A stretch of 64,000 nt of DNA from Nostocales cyanobacterium LEGE 11386 (GTDB lineage: Bacteria; Cyanobacteriota; Cyanobacteriia; Cyanobacteriales; Nostocaceae). Location: positions 1-64,000 of the forward strand of contig JADEXK010000012.1 in assembly GCA_015207155.1 (NCBI GenBank), in the 5' to 3' direction. Below the pieces are notes generated by a model. That model saw only the letters and a program-made list of their open reading frames with translations. It did not search any database and was not told the origin of the DNA. Of the stretch, positions 33,473-42,639 are shown one piece after another; the first letter of the stretch is position 1, and every line of letters begins with the position of its first letter. Made by a program: the position numbers and the translations under genes.

Positions 33473-36400
33473 TTTCTTCGGCTGCTTCTACTGCCCCTAA
33501 CGCTTTGAGTGTAGCTATTTGTGCTGCTGTCAATCCTGTCACACCAGTGATATTCATACCTTCACAGAGTCTCGGCTGTTGCAGAGTTTTCAGACACTCA
33601 CCCGTCAACACATCCCAAACCTTGATTGTCTCATCTTGACTACCACTAGTTAGGGTGTCCCCGTTTGGACTAAAAATCATTGCCCGTACCCAACTGGCCT
33701 CCTGTAAAGTTTTGCGGCATTGTCCTGTGTGGACATCCCATAACTTGACTGTTTGGTCTTCACTACCACTAGCTAAAGTTTGACCATCTGGACTGAAAAT
33801 TACTGACCATACCCGATTAGTATGACCTTGCAAGGTTTTTAAGCACTTACCTGTGTGAATATCCCATAACTTAATTGTTTGGTCATCACTGCCACTAGCT
33901 AAAATTTGACCATCTGGGCTGAAAGTTACTGACCTGATGCGATTGCGATGACCTTGCAAGGTTTTGAGGCATTGTCCTGTTTTGACATTCCATAACCTCA
34001 CTCTTTGGTTTTCACTACCGCTAGCTAAAGTTTGACCATCTGGACTGAAAGTTACTGACCTCACCCAACTAGTATGTCCATGTAAGGTTTTCAGGCACTT
34101 ACCTGTGTGAATATCCCATAACTTGATGGTTTTATCATCACTACCGCTAGCTAAAGTTTGACCATCTGGACTAAAAATTACTGATCTGACCCGATGGCGA
34201 TGACCTGGCAAGGTTTTGAGGCATTGTCCTGTGTGGACATCCCATAACTTGATTGTTTGGTTTTCACTACCACTAGCTAAAGTTTGACCATCTGGACTGA
34301 AAATAACTGACCTCACCCAACTGTTATGTGCTTGTATTGTTTTGAGGCACTCACCCGTGTGGACATCGGATAACTTAACTGTTTGCTTTTCGCTACCACT
34401 GGCTACAGTCTGACCATCTGGACTGAATGCGACTGACCTCACCCGATTGGTATATCCCTGTAAGGTTTTGAGACATTCACCCGTGTGGACATCCCATAGC
34501 TTGATTGTTTGGTTTTCACTACCACTGGCTACAGTCTGACCATTGGGACTAAAGGCAACTGACCTGACTCGATTGGTATGCCCTTGCAAAGTTTTGAGAC
34601 ATTTACCTGTATGAACATCCCACAACTTCACTGTTTGGTCATCACTGCTACTAGCTAAAATCTGACCATATCCTTCCGAAGCGTTTGCGTGAACGGAACT
34701 AAAAGCTACTGACCATACCCGATGGGTATGCCCTTGTAAGGTTTTGAGACATTTACCTGTATGAACATCCCATAACTTGACTGTTTGGTCTTCACTACCA
34801 CTAGCTAAAATCTGACCATCTGGACTAAATGCGACTGACCTCACCCAGCCGCCATGTCCCTGAAAGGTTTTGAGACATTTACCTGTGTGGATATCCCATA
34901 ACTTGATTGTTTGCTTTTCACTACTACTAGCCAAAATCTGACCATTTGGGCTGAAGGCTACTGATCTAACTCTGTTAGTTTGCCCTTGCAGGGTTTTGAG
35001 GCATTGTCCCGTGTGAACATCCCATAATTTCACTGTTTGGTCTTCACTACCACTAGCCAAAATCTGACCATCTGGACTAAAAGCTACTGACCTCACCCAA
35101 CTGCTATGCCCTTGTAGGGTTTTAAGGCATTGTCCCGTGTGAACATCCCATAATTTCACTGTTTGATCATCACTACCACTAGCCAAGGTCTGACCATCTG
35201 GGCTGAATGCGACTGACCTGACCCAAATGCTGTGTCCAGTACAGGTAAACAGTAGCTTGCGATCTTCAACTTGCCATAAATAAGTTTGACCATCAGCGTC
35301 ACCTGTAGCCAAAAGTTTGCCATCGGGGCTAAATGCCACAGATGAAATATAAACTAAGTTTTCCGAAAAAACTGATTTAGCTAAATCAGCATTAGTGAAA
35401 TTTACATGATGCAAATTCACACCTTGTAAATATGCTTGCCAAACATTTAAATTAGAGAAATCATAGTTATTCAAGTTAGCCTGTAGATGACAAAGCATAT
35501 TCAGGATATTTCCACCTGCATAGCCTGAGTCTGTTGCAGGTTTTGCTTGTAATTGTCCTAATATTCGAGATAATTGGTTTTCCAGGTTTCGCGCATTTAC
35601 CAAAATAGTTAATAGTCTATCGACAACTGGTTTAAGAATTAGATTAATTTGATTATTTCTAATAAAATCTTTGGCAGTAGCTTCAATTAATGCATGACTG
35701 ACAAATAAGATGGTTTCTGCTTGAATAATTTCTTGACAAACTGTTTCAACCAGTCGTTCAGTCATATACTCCATAACCACAGGCTGGAGTGTGAAGAGGG
35801 CTGCACTTTTTTCAATCAGCGATCGCCTCCGCAGAGATTCCAATGCTTCGAGTAATTCTCTTGTTAATAATGGACTCATAATACTATCTAGCAAATTTTC
35901 TAGAGAAACTGCCTCTCGTTTAATTGCTAGCCAATATATAAGTTCTTTTTCGATTTCTGATAAACGCTCAAATTGCTGATCTAATAAATTTCGTGTATCA
36001 CCAAAAATTATTTTACCTAAATCAAGAAAAGCAGCAATATCACCACCAAATAACTCCCGAATTGGCTCAGAAACTAGTTTTAATGCTAAAGGATTACCTG
36101 AATAATTTTCAACTAACTTTGTCCAGTCTTGTTTAGCTCCAAACAGACCCTTATCGTTAAGAATTTCTTGCCCTTCTGTTTCTCCTAAGCCAGCTAAAAA
36201 TAATGTTCTCACTGGTGATGCTTCACCCTCTAAAGGCACAAATTCTTGAGGTTTTTCCCGTGAAGTCAATACTAAGCAACTTTGATGTACTTCTTCTCCT
36301 ACCCGTCTGAGTAGGTGACCATAACCTGCATATCCTTCTCTATATTGTCCGGCGCGATCGCCACTTTGCAAAATCGCTTCTGTATTATCTAATACTACAA

Positions 36401-37028
36401 GACAACGGCGATCGCGTAAATAATGAATGAACAGCGTTACTCTAGCATCTACGGTTTCTGGTAACTGCGTTTCTTTCTCATCAGATAAAAATCGAATTAA
36501 GTCTGCTAATAATTCTTTAATAGGTGGAGCGTTACGAAGACTCCGCCAAATCAAATACTGAAAATGTTCTTGTACTTCATCTGCTAATTTTACAGAAAAA
36601 GCCGTTTTGCCAATTCCCCCCATGCCCAATATTGCCACAAGTCGGCAACGATCTTGAACAATCCACTGTTTGAATAGGCAAAGTTCAGGAACTCGTCCAT
36701 AAAAAACGCTGATACCGGGGGCTTGTCCCCAATCTTGGGGCTTGTGGGCTGTAGATTTAAGATTTAGCGAAGATACTTGATACTCACTAGCAATCACTTG
36801 CTGTAACTTAGTGAGCTTGCCTGGCCCACTACCACTAACTTGGAATTTTTTATAAACCTCACTTAATCTTTTGCGTACGGCTTCGGCGCTGATACCTAAT
36901 TCTTTGGCGGTTAGATTTGGTGACTTACCCTGGACAGCATGTAGTATCACCTCTAGTTCACTGCTTGACAAGCACCGTTCTTGAGCTAAGTCCAATAAAA
37001 ATTGTTCGGGAACGACACTCATACTCAC
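33468..37028 (-). CDS. STAND NTPase with N-terminal HTH and 14 WD40 repeats
   Basis: A 1186-residue signal-transduction ATPase. Residues 1-80 are a helix-turn-helix-like domain ([40 protein letters not shown]) of the type found at the start of cyanobacterial vWA-MoxR-associated and NB-ARC proteins. [15 protein letters not shown] (133-142, P-loop), [11 protein letters not shown] (Walker B), LVLTSREKP (sensor), [10 protein letters not shown] (GxP motif). A helical region and a short pentapeptide-like stretch ([19 protein letters not shown]) lead to 14 WD40 repeats of about 42 residues, enough for two seven-bladed propellers. WD40 repeats usually sense a ligand and release the ATPase to oligomerise. 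The effector is not obvious; the HTH domain may recruit a partner. Confidence 0.93.
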   Translation of the reverse strand: MSMSVVPEQFLLDLAQERCLSSSELEVILHAVQGKSPNLTAKELGISAEAVRKRLSEVYKKFQVSGSGPGKLTKLQQVIASEYQVSSLNLKSTAHKPQDWGQAPGISVFYGRVPELCLFKQWIVQDRCRLVAILGMGGIGKTAFSVKLADEVQEHFQYLIWRSLRNAPPIKELLADLIRFLSDEKETQLPETVDARVTLFIHYLRDRRCLVVLDNTEAILQSGDRAGQYREGYAGYGHLLRRVGEEVHQSCLVLTSREKPQEFVPLEGEASPVRTLFLAGLGETEGQEILNDKGLFGAKQDWTKLVENYSGNPLALKLVSEPIRELFGGDIAAFLDLGKIIFGDTRNLLDQQFERLSEIEKELIYWLAIKREAVSLENLLDSIMSPLLTRELLEALESLRRRSLIEKSAALFTLQPVVMEYMTERLVETVCQEIIQAETILFVSHALIEATAKDFIRNNQINLILKPVVDRLLTILVNARNLENQLSRILGQLQAKPATDSGYAGGNILNMLCHLQANLNNYDFSNLNVWQAYLQGVNLHHVNFTNADLAKSVFSENLVYISSVAFSPDGKLLATGDADGQTYLWQVEDRKLLFTCTGHSIWVRSVAFSPDGQTLASGSDDQTVKLWDVHTGQCLKTLQGHSSWVRSVAFSPDGQILASGSEDQTVKLWDVHTGQCLKTLQGQTNRVRSVAFSPNGQILASSSEKQTIKLWDIHTGKCLKTFQGHGGWVRSVAFSPDGQILASGSEDQTVKLWDVHTGKCLKTLQGHTHRVWSVAFSSVHANASEGYGQILASSSDDQTVKLWDVHTGKCLKTLQGHTNRVRSVAFSPNGQTVASGSENQTIKLWDVHTGECLKTLQGYTNRVRSVAFSPDGQTVASGSEKQTVKLSDVHTGECLKTIQAHNSWVRSVIFSPDGQTLASGSENQTIKLWDVHTGQCLKTLPGHRHRVRSVIFSPDGQTLASGSDDKTIKLWDIHTGKCLKTLHGHTSWVRSVTFSPDGQTLASGSENQRVRLWNVKTGQCLKTLQGHRNRIRSVTFSPDGQILASGSDDQTIKLWDIHTGKCLKTLQGHTNRVWSVIFSPDGQTLASGSEDQTVKLWDVHTGQCRKTLQEASWVRAMIFSPNGDTLTSGSQDETIKVWDVLTGECLKTLQQPRLCEGMNITGVTGLTAAQIATLKALGAVEAAEEK
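33575..35352 (-). repeat. 126-bp tandem repeat encoding WD40 blades
   Basis: Fourteen units, most of them highly similar at DNA level (TGTGTGGACATCCCATAACT and CTGACCATCTGGACT recur). The variable codons cluster before the VRSV strand and in the D-Q/E-N/E-K turn. One blade (34670-34697) carries a foreign insertion. Confidence 0.9.
34670..34697. repeat. Repeat fragment inserted in a WD40 blade
   Basis: Where other blades have CTGG, this one has about 28 bases containing CTTCCGAAGCGTTTGCGTGA, giving [14 protein letters not shown] in place of FSPDGQ. The net gain of 24 bp keeps frame. The inserted sequence resembles GC-rich dispersed repeats. Confidence 0.75.
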
Positions 37029-37600
37029 ACCACTTAAAATTCACAGCGAGACGAACTCCAATTCCCCATATTAACTCACTAGGTGAGAAAGCAATATATC
37101 AAAATTTGATGACTTAATTGCGGACTTTAACAGGTATTTTATACCTTTTTGGGTAGTTTTCTCGATAAGTTACCTTGACTAAGTAACTAAGTTACTTTAC
37201 AGTGAGTTTAAATCCTGAAACTTTAGTAACTTAGTAAGGTTACGGTTAATTTAAACAAGAGTTTGTGGTTAAGCATGTGAGGCTAAGACTGGAACTATTC
37301 ATGATCCGTAGGTATTAAAGTTTAGGGATTGATGCGCGGAGTTTGTGTTTTGCGCCATTACGCGCATGAAGCACCTAAGTTCGATGTCCAAATTAACCTG
37401 GCAATTTATCTAAAACAATCATTTCCATCATCTGTAAATAAAAACCACTGTTGGTGAGCATTTCACCTTTCATGAGGTTTAACCGAACTGCTGTGTACCT
37501 AGACTGGCGGGGAGTAACGCTGTTGGTATTTGCTCCTTATTTAGAGTAGTCGGGAGTACGCTTGCGCCTTAGATTTAACTCTCAAAACAGGACAAAAAAT
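37029..37600. other. 570-bp divergent promoter region
   Basis: It separates the STAND gene (-) from the small membrane protein (+). No gene is recognised. It contains the inverted repeat at 37181-37197 and a related AGTAACTTAGTA at about 37224. AT-rich. Confidence 0.5.
37181..37197. promoter_or_regulatory. 17-bp inverted repeat, candidate operator
   Basis: AAGTAACT, A, AGTTACTT: an 8-bp perfect inverted repeat with one central base, about 155 bp upstream of the STAND ATPase start. A similar half-site pattern (AGTAACTTAGTAA) follows 27 bp later. Two related sites in a long divergent region suggest a dimeric regulator; identity unknown. Confidence 0.45.
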
Positions 37601-37840
37601 ATGAATTTCAATTTCAACAATGACCACAATTTACTGTTTAAGTGGGCTTGTAGGGGACTCAAGTATTTTCTGCTAACTTTGCTGGGTTTTGCGATCGCTT
37701 TTGTGATCTCTCAAATTTTTGGCGCTGTCTCCATCGTGGGGATACTGTTATCTCCCACGCTATGGATCTGGATTGTTCGGATAGCGGTTTCTCTGTTGTG
37801 TATGTTTGCGATCGCCATCATGCTTGAATCTTGGGGTTAA
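37601..37840 (+). CDS. Small membrane protein
   Basis: About 79 residues: a polar, Asn-rich N-terminus (MNFNFNNDHNLLFKW) and two membrane helices, LKYFLLTLLGFAIAFVISQI and TLWIWIVRIAVSLLCMFAIA. No family is recognised. The open frame extends to 37562, but ATG 37601 gives the natural N-terminus. It is the first + gene after the STAND ATPase and is followed 110 bp later by another small membrane protein. Confidence 0.55.
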   Translation: MNFNFNNDHNLLFKWACRGLKYFLLTLLGFAIAFVISQIFGAVSIVGILLSPTLWIWIVRIAVSLLCMFAIAIMLESWG

Positions 37841-37951
37841 TTTTACCCTTTTTATTAACACCCAGCTTGTGATTACATACTCACGCCGAAATTCAATTAA
37901 TTGCTTTTAGCTATTTTTTTAGCTATGAGCCTCACACAAAGGGATTATATC

Positions 37952-38173
37952 ATGTCAAACCACAAAAGTAGCGGCTCTAGAAAAGAAACACTTGCACCAA
38001 TTTTAGTCATATTAGTTGCGGGGTCGATTTCTTTGGCGATCGTCAATAAAGATAATCATCCTGCATATTTTGACATTGTAAAAATAGCGATGGCTTATAG
38101 CTTTGGTTCGTTTCAGTCCCAAAGGACAATTAAACAGTCTGATCATCAAGCAGATGATGTAGATCAAGAATAG
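37952..38173 (+). CDS. Small single-helix membrane protein
   Basis: 73 residues starting MSNHKSSGSRKETLAP, one membrane helix (ILVILVAGSISLAIVN), a second weakly hydrophobic stretch (YFDIVKIAMAYSFGSF) and an acidic tail (DDVDQE). AAAGGGA precedes the ATG with suitable spacing, which decides the start against the longer frame from 37901. Function unknown; the size and shape would fit a holin-like or small accessory membrane protein (speculative). Confidence 0.55.
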   Translation: MSNHKSSGSRKETLAPILVILVAGSISLAIVNKDNHPAYFDIVKIAMAYSFGSFQSQRTIKQSDHQADDVDQE

Positions 38174-38235
38174 GTCTACTAGCTATCAAAATAAAAGGTG
38201 AGTTGGACTGGTGCGATCGCTTCTAAAATAGAAGG

Positions 38236-39036
38236 ATGCTATCCACTCCCACTCAACTATTACGACTATCGCAAGGGCATCTTAATTTACTAGAAGCATG
38301 TCCGCGTAAATTTCAACACACTTACTTAGAACAACTCAATTCACCCTCAGATCCAGAACATGAGGAATATCAAGCCTTAGGTAGTCGCTTTCACTTGCTG
38401 ATGCAACAGCGAGAAATGGGTTTACCAATTGATAGTTTCCTGCAAGCGGATGCCCAACTGCAAAGCTGGATGTCAGCTTTTGCTAATGCAGCACCGGAAA
38501 TTTTAACGCCTGCAAGCAATAACCAAATTTTCCGTGAAAGTGAACATTACCGCACACTGCAACTTCAAGGTTATTTGCTGACAGTTGTCTATGATTTATT
38601 AATTGCAGATAACCAGCAAGCACAAATTCTCGACTGGAAAACTTATCCCCAACCACCAAATCCCAAGAAGTTAGAACAGAACTGGCAAACACGTCTTTAT
38701 ATGTATGTATTAGCTGAAACTAGCGCCTACTTGCCAGCAAATATTTCTATGACTTATTGGTTTGTTCAGTCTCCAGGTAAACCGCAAAATATTAAATTTA
38801 GCTACAATGCTACTAAGCACCAACAAATAGCAAAGAAACTTAATCAACTGTTAAGTCAGTTAACTAATTGGCTGGAAATTTACCAAGAGAATGAGTTATT
38901 TCCGCAAGTGTCAGAGAATAGTAAAACCTGTGATTATTGTCAATTTGCAATCAGGTGTCAACGTATCCCAGCTAATGAAGAAAAGGTAAAAAACTCCTTA
39001 CCCGATTTTGCTAATATTCAAGAAGTATCACTTTGA
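38236..39036 (+). CDS. PD-(D/E)XK nuclease, RecB/AddB-like
   Basis: A 266-residue stand-alone nuclease of the PDDEXK_1 group. LLEACPRKFQHTYLEQL carries the first Fe-S cysteine, LGSRFHLLMQQ the motif around the helical His, VYDLLIADNQQAQILDWKTY the catalytic Asp...DWK, and WQTRLYMYVLAE the QxxxY motif. The C-terminal TCDYCQFAIRCQR gives three more Cys, so a 4Fe-4S cluster as in AddB and Cas4 is expected. It is probably a DNA end-processing exonuclease, but no helicase is adjacent. Standalone. Confidence 0.85.
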   Translation: MLSTPTQLLRLSQGHLNLLEACPRKFQHTYLEQLNSPSDPEHEEYQALGSRFHLLMQQREMGLPIDSFLQADAQLQSWMSAFANAAPEILTPASNNQIFRESEHYRTLQLQGYLLTVVYDLLIADNQQAQILDWKTYPQPPNPKKLEQNWQTRLYMYVLAETSAYLPANISMTYWFVQSPGKPQNIKFSYNATKHQQIAKKLNQLLSQLTNWLEIYQENELFPQVSENSKTCDYCQFAIRCQRIPANEEKVKNSLPDFANIQEVSL

Positions 39037-39388
39037 ATATATGTATTTTTTTACTTTGATAAATAGGATTTACTGACAATCTTTTTTTCACAAATATAAT
39101 TTTTATCGTGCGTGTAGTGTGCATGAGACCATACCGCAAAGCTGCCAATATAAGAGAGGAGCTTTCAATGATTTGGGACTTTTATAGTTCATATGATGTC
39201 CACCAAATTACCCATAATAAAAATTTTGTAGTGGGGGCTACTCTGCAAGAACCGCTACGCGTCTACATTCCCTCAATCCAGGACTAAAGTCCTGACTACG
39301 AGGAAACATTTTTTATTTAGTTTAATTAACCGTAAATTATCTCAGATTCTTTCAGGATTAACTGCAAATTATTACAACTTAAATAGCT
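39037..39388. other. 352-bp spacer
   Basis: AT-rich, no gene. A segment at about 39225-39300 (GTGGGGGCTACTCTGCAAGA, then ATCCAGGACTAAAGTCCTGA) contains the short palindrome CAGGACTAAAGTCCTG at 39279-39294, a dispersed Nostoc-type repeat. Confidence 0.5.
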
Positions 39389-40018
39389 ATGACAAACTTT
39401 GATAAAACTGACTTAATTTATGTCCGTGAATTAGGAATTGATGATATTTCTCCTGTTTACCACTTGGGAGAACAGCTATTTACTAGCGATTTATATCCTT
39501 ATTTATACCGCACTTGGGATGAATGGGAGGTGATTGGACTTTATAATACAGATCCAGAATATTGCCTTGTGGCTGAAACAGATGGTGAACTAGCAGGTTT
39601 TATTTTAGGAACTATTATTACTAAAGCATCTTGGACTTATGGTTACATTTTGTGGTTAGCTGTTAATCCTCAGTTTCAACGTCGGGGCGTAGCAGATAAG
39701 TTGGTTGATAAAGTAGTCGCCCGCATGATTGAAGATGGCGCAAGGTTTATGTTAGTAGACACTGATCCCACCAATACCCCAGCATTAAAGTTTTTCAACC
39801 GGAAAGGCTTTGGTAATATTCGTCAGCATATTTTCTTATCGATGAATTTAAGCAAGCATGAACATTATGGCAGACTGATTGATTACGAACACCAAAAGGC
39901 TGAAAGAGCAGGTTATAGACGAACTCGTCCAGCAATTCGCGCCCGCAAACCTGATGGGATTGCGAATGAAGTCCTCCTTAATCCCCTAGTAGGTGAAAAT
40001 CAAACAACTGATGAATAA
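39389..40018 (+). CDS. GNAT-family N-acetyltransferase
   Basis: 209 residues. The acetyl-CoA loop is LAVNPQFQRRGVADKLVDKV (QxxGxA), preceded by GELAGFILGTIITK and followed by TPALKFFNRKGFGNIRQHIF. The layout matches single-domain GNATs close to RimI-type protein acetyltransferases. A 50-residue basic C-terminal tail (YRRTRPAIRARKPDG) extends past the domain. Substrate unknown. recJ starts 27 bp downstream. Confidence 0.85.
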   Translation: MTNFDKTDLIYVRELGIDDISPVYHLGEQLFTSDLYPYLYRTWDEWEVIGLYNTDPEYCLVAETDGELAGFILGTIITKASWTYGYILWLAVNPQFQRRGVADKLVDKVVARMIEDGARFMLVDTDPTNTPALKFFNRKGFGNIRQHIFLSMNLSKHEHYGRLIDYEHQKAERAGYRRTRPAIRARKPDGIANEVLLNPLVGENQTTDE

Positions 40019-40045
40019 ACTTTATTAAAATTAAGTTTTCCAGAA

Positions 40046-42403
40046 ATGCAGTGGATTCTAGCAACAACTGAACAACCACCAGACTGGTTTATCCAAGCAG
40101 TGAAAGAGTATACACCCGCATCTAGTGGATTATATGCAGCACAATTATTATGGCAACGGGGAATTAAGGATGATCAACAATTAGCAGCTTTTACTAATCA
40201 TCAAGCTTATCAACCAGCCAATCCCTTTGAGTTTGGACAAGAAATGCATTTAGCAATGGAACGGTTGCAAAAAGCCCGTCATGCTGGTGAAAAAATTGCT
40301 ATTTGGGGAGACTTTGATGCTGATGGTATTACTGCTACTGCTGTTTTGTGGGATGGGCTAGGACAGTTTTTTAACCAAAAAAACCAATTAATTTACTATA
40401 TTCCTAATCGCCTCACAGAATCCCACGGACTTAATTATCCAGGAATTGATAACTTAAAAAAACAAGATTGTCAGTTAATTATTACTTGCGATACAGGCAG
40501 CACCAATATTCAGGAAATTATCTATGCTCAACAGTTAGGTATAGATGTCATAGTTACAGACCACCACACCTTACCAGAAGAACGCCCACCAGTTACAGCA
40601 ATTATTAATCCCCGGTATTTACCAAGCGAACATCAATTATTTTATCTTTCTGGGGTAGCAGTAGCTTACAAATTGGTAGAAGCTCTTTATCAAACTCTAC
40701 CTAATATCCCCAAAAATCCATTAACAGATTTATTAGATTTAGTTGCAGTAGGATTAATTGCTGATTTAGTGCAGCTAAGTGGAGATTGTCGCTACTTGGC
40801 ACAATTGGGAATTCAACGACTGCAAGCAGATTTTCAGCAACCAGTGGCAGCACGACGACGGCCAGGGGTAGGGCGATTATTAGAATTATGCCAGAAAAAT
40901 GGCGATCGCCCCACAGATATTTCCTTTGGTTTAGGGCCAAGAATTAATGCTGTCAGCCGCATCCAAGGCGATGCCAGCTTTTGCGTAGAGTTATTAACAA
41001 GCCGTGATGTCAAATATTGCCATCAACTAGCCGAAGTTACAGAACTTGCCAACGCCCGCCGCAAGTCTTTACAAAAAGATGTACAAGCCCAAGTAACAAA
41101 CAAACTCTCCCAGTTAGACTTATCAACCACCAGCGTCATCGTCCTAGAAGATCCCCAATGGCCCGCAGGTGTTTTGGGTTTAGTCGCTGGACAAGTAGCC
41201 CAAGAAACAGGCCGCCCCACAATTTTGTTGAGTACAGAAGGAAATGGGGAAAATTCCGCCCCTACTACCCTAGCCCGTGGTTCCGCCCGTTCTGTGAATT
41301 CGGTCGATTTATACCAATTAGTCAAAGAACAAGCACATTTGTTACATAGCTTTGGCGGACATCCTTTTGCCGCAGGCTTGAGTTTATTAGTGGAAAATAT
41401 TCCTTTATTTACAGCCGCCATTAATCAGCAGTTGCGGCAATCTTTAGGCGGAACAACTCTCACGCCAACTGTGCAAGCTGATTTGACAGTAACAGTTGCA
41501 GACTTGGGAAAAGAGTTATTTTTAGAACTAAAACTACTAGAACCTTGTGGAATGGGAAACCCTGTCCCGAAACTGCTAATTCAAAATTGCTGGTTTGAAA
41601 ATGCTTGGCATCGCAATCAGCAGGATTGGCAAGGAAAAAAGGTACAGTACATTAAAACCGAGTTTGACATTCGAGATGATTCTACTAAAAGTCCTTTTCC
41701 GGGTATTTGGTGGGGACATTATAAAGATGATTTGCCCTTAGGTAAATGTGATTGCATCGCAGAACTGGACTATAACACCTGCAAAAAACGCTATGAAATC
41801 AGACTAATTGCCGTGCGTCCTGCTGCTAACTCAGAACTGGGCACTCAAAACACACCACTTGTATCAGACTGGCGCGACTTTCCCACTAAAAAAGACTCAG
41901 AACTCAGCACTCCCCTTCAACTTCGTTCAGGGCAAGCGCACTCAGAACTTTTAGTTGAAGATTGTCCCAGAAGTTGGGATGATTTACGTATATGGTTACG
42001 GCGATCGCTCTACAATAATCAACAATTAGCCCTTGCTTGGTCTAAACCCAATCATCAACCACCAAGCCAAATTTGGCTAACCTTAGTTGGTATTGCCAAA
42101 TATCTCAGTCGAACAAATCAATCAGTCACCCGCGTCCAACTTTTAAAGAAACTCGGCATTCGTGATCAAACCTTATTTTCAGGAATCCAAGCTTTAAAAT
42201 GTTTGGGATTCACAGTTAAATCACAAGACCATGATTTACAAATTAGTTGGCATCCCAGCGTCACAGCAGCAACCGTTACCGATGCAGCCATAGCCAAATT
42301 TTTAGCTGCCATCAGCGAAGAACAATTTCAGCAAAATTATTTTGCCGAAGTACCTCTTTCTACTATTTTGACAATGATTAATAGTCATATTAATTCTTTG
42401 TAA
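40046..42403 (+). CDS. recJ: Single-stranded-DNA-specific exonuclease RecJ
   Basis: 785 residues, a large cyanobacterial RecJ. DHH domain: IWGDFDADGITATAV (near 90), ITCDTGSTN, VIVTDHHTLPEERPP (near 170), VAVGLIADLV. DHHA1 domain: VLGLVAGQVAQETGRPTILL, ARGSARSVNSVDLYQLV, LLHSFGGHPFAAGLSL. An OB-type domain follows (LLEPCGMGNPVPKLLIQN). A C-terminal extension of about 190 residues is cyanobacterial. Within it, residues of about 595-635 (NSELGTQNTPLV...DSELSTPLQLRSGQAHSELL) are translated from STRR-like repeats and look inserted. Confidence 0.93.
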   Translation: MQWILATTEQPPDWFIQAVKEYTPASSGLYAAQLLWQRGIKDDQQLAAFTNHQAYQPANPFEFGQEMHLAMERLQKARHAGEKIAIWGDFDADGITATAVLWDGLGQFFNQKNQLIYYIPNRLTESHGLNYPGIDNLKKQDCQLIITCDTGSTNIQEIIYAQQLGIDVIVTDHHTLPEERPPVTAIINPRYLPSEHQLFYLSGVAVAYKLVEALYQTLPNIPKNPLTDLLDLVAVGLIADLVQLSGDCRYLAQLGIQRLQADFQQPVAARRRPGVGRLLELCQKNGDRPTDISFGLGPRINAVSRIQGDASFCVELLTSRDVKYCHQLAEVTELANARRKSLQKDVQAQVTNKLSQLDLSTTSVIVLEDPQWPAGVLGLVAGQVAQETGRPTILLSTEGNGENSAPTTLARGSARSVNSVDLYQLVKEQAHLLHSFGGHPFAAGLSLLVENIPLFTAAINQQLRQSLGGTTLTPTVQADLTVTVADLGKELFLELKLLEPCGMGNPVPKLLIQNCWFENAWHRNQQDWQGKKVQYIKTEFDIRDDSTKSPFPGIWWGHYKDDLPLGKCDCIAELDYNTCKKRYEIRLIAVRPAANSELGTQNTPLVSDWRDFPTKKDSELSTPLQLRSGQAHSELLVEDCPRSWDDLRIWLRRSLYNNQQLALAWSKPNHQPPSQIWLTLVGIAKYLSRTNQSVTRVQLLKKLGIRDQTLFSGIQALKCLGFTVKSQDHDLQISWHPSVTAATVTDAAIAKFLAAISEEQFQQNYFAEVPLSTILTMINSHINSL
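41828..41950 (+). repeat. STRR-like repeats inside recJ
   Basis: ACTCAGAACTGGGCACTC, ACTCAGAACTCAGCACTC and GCACTCAGAAC are copies of the ACTCAGCACTC heptamer family, flanked by CTTCAACTTCGTTCAGGGC. They lie in frame within the RecJ C-terminal extension. Confidence 0.7.
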
Positions 42404-42433
42404 TAACTAGCTGAATAATTGAGGGAAATGTTT

Positions 42434-42578
42434 TTAGGACTTACGCAAAATACTTCACTTCGACAAGAGTTCGGCGAAGGATCACTCGAGCCGCTCAGTG
42501 ACCACTCTAACTCTCATTCCTCCGTGTTCTCTGTGCCTCTGCGGTATGATTACTCCGTAACTTGTGCCTAAGTCCTAA
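42434..42578. mobile_element. 145-bp MITE-like element
   Basis: TTAGGACTTA at the left end and TAAGTCCTAA at the right are exact 10-bp terminal inverted repeats, with partial complementarity continuing (CGCA versus GGCACA). It is bordered by TTT on the left and TTTTT on the right. The interior holds CGACAAGAGTTCGGCGAAGG and CTCTGTGCCTCTGCGGT, a phrase I associate with repeats in Nostoc genomes. There is no coding capacity, consistent with a miniature non-autonomous transposon. Confidence 0.7.
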
Positions 42579-42639
42579 TTTTTTAGGGCGATCGCTAATT
42601 GCTTATTAACGAGAAAACTAGCGATCGCCTAACTTAAAA

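Noticed and set aside
33575..35352. Assembly collapse or artefact in the WD40 repeat DNA
   Set aside because: Each blade has its own substitutions and one has a unique insertion, and the frame is open throughout, so the repeats appear real. Copy number could still be misassembled.
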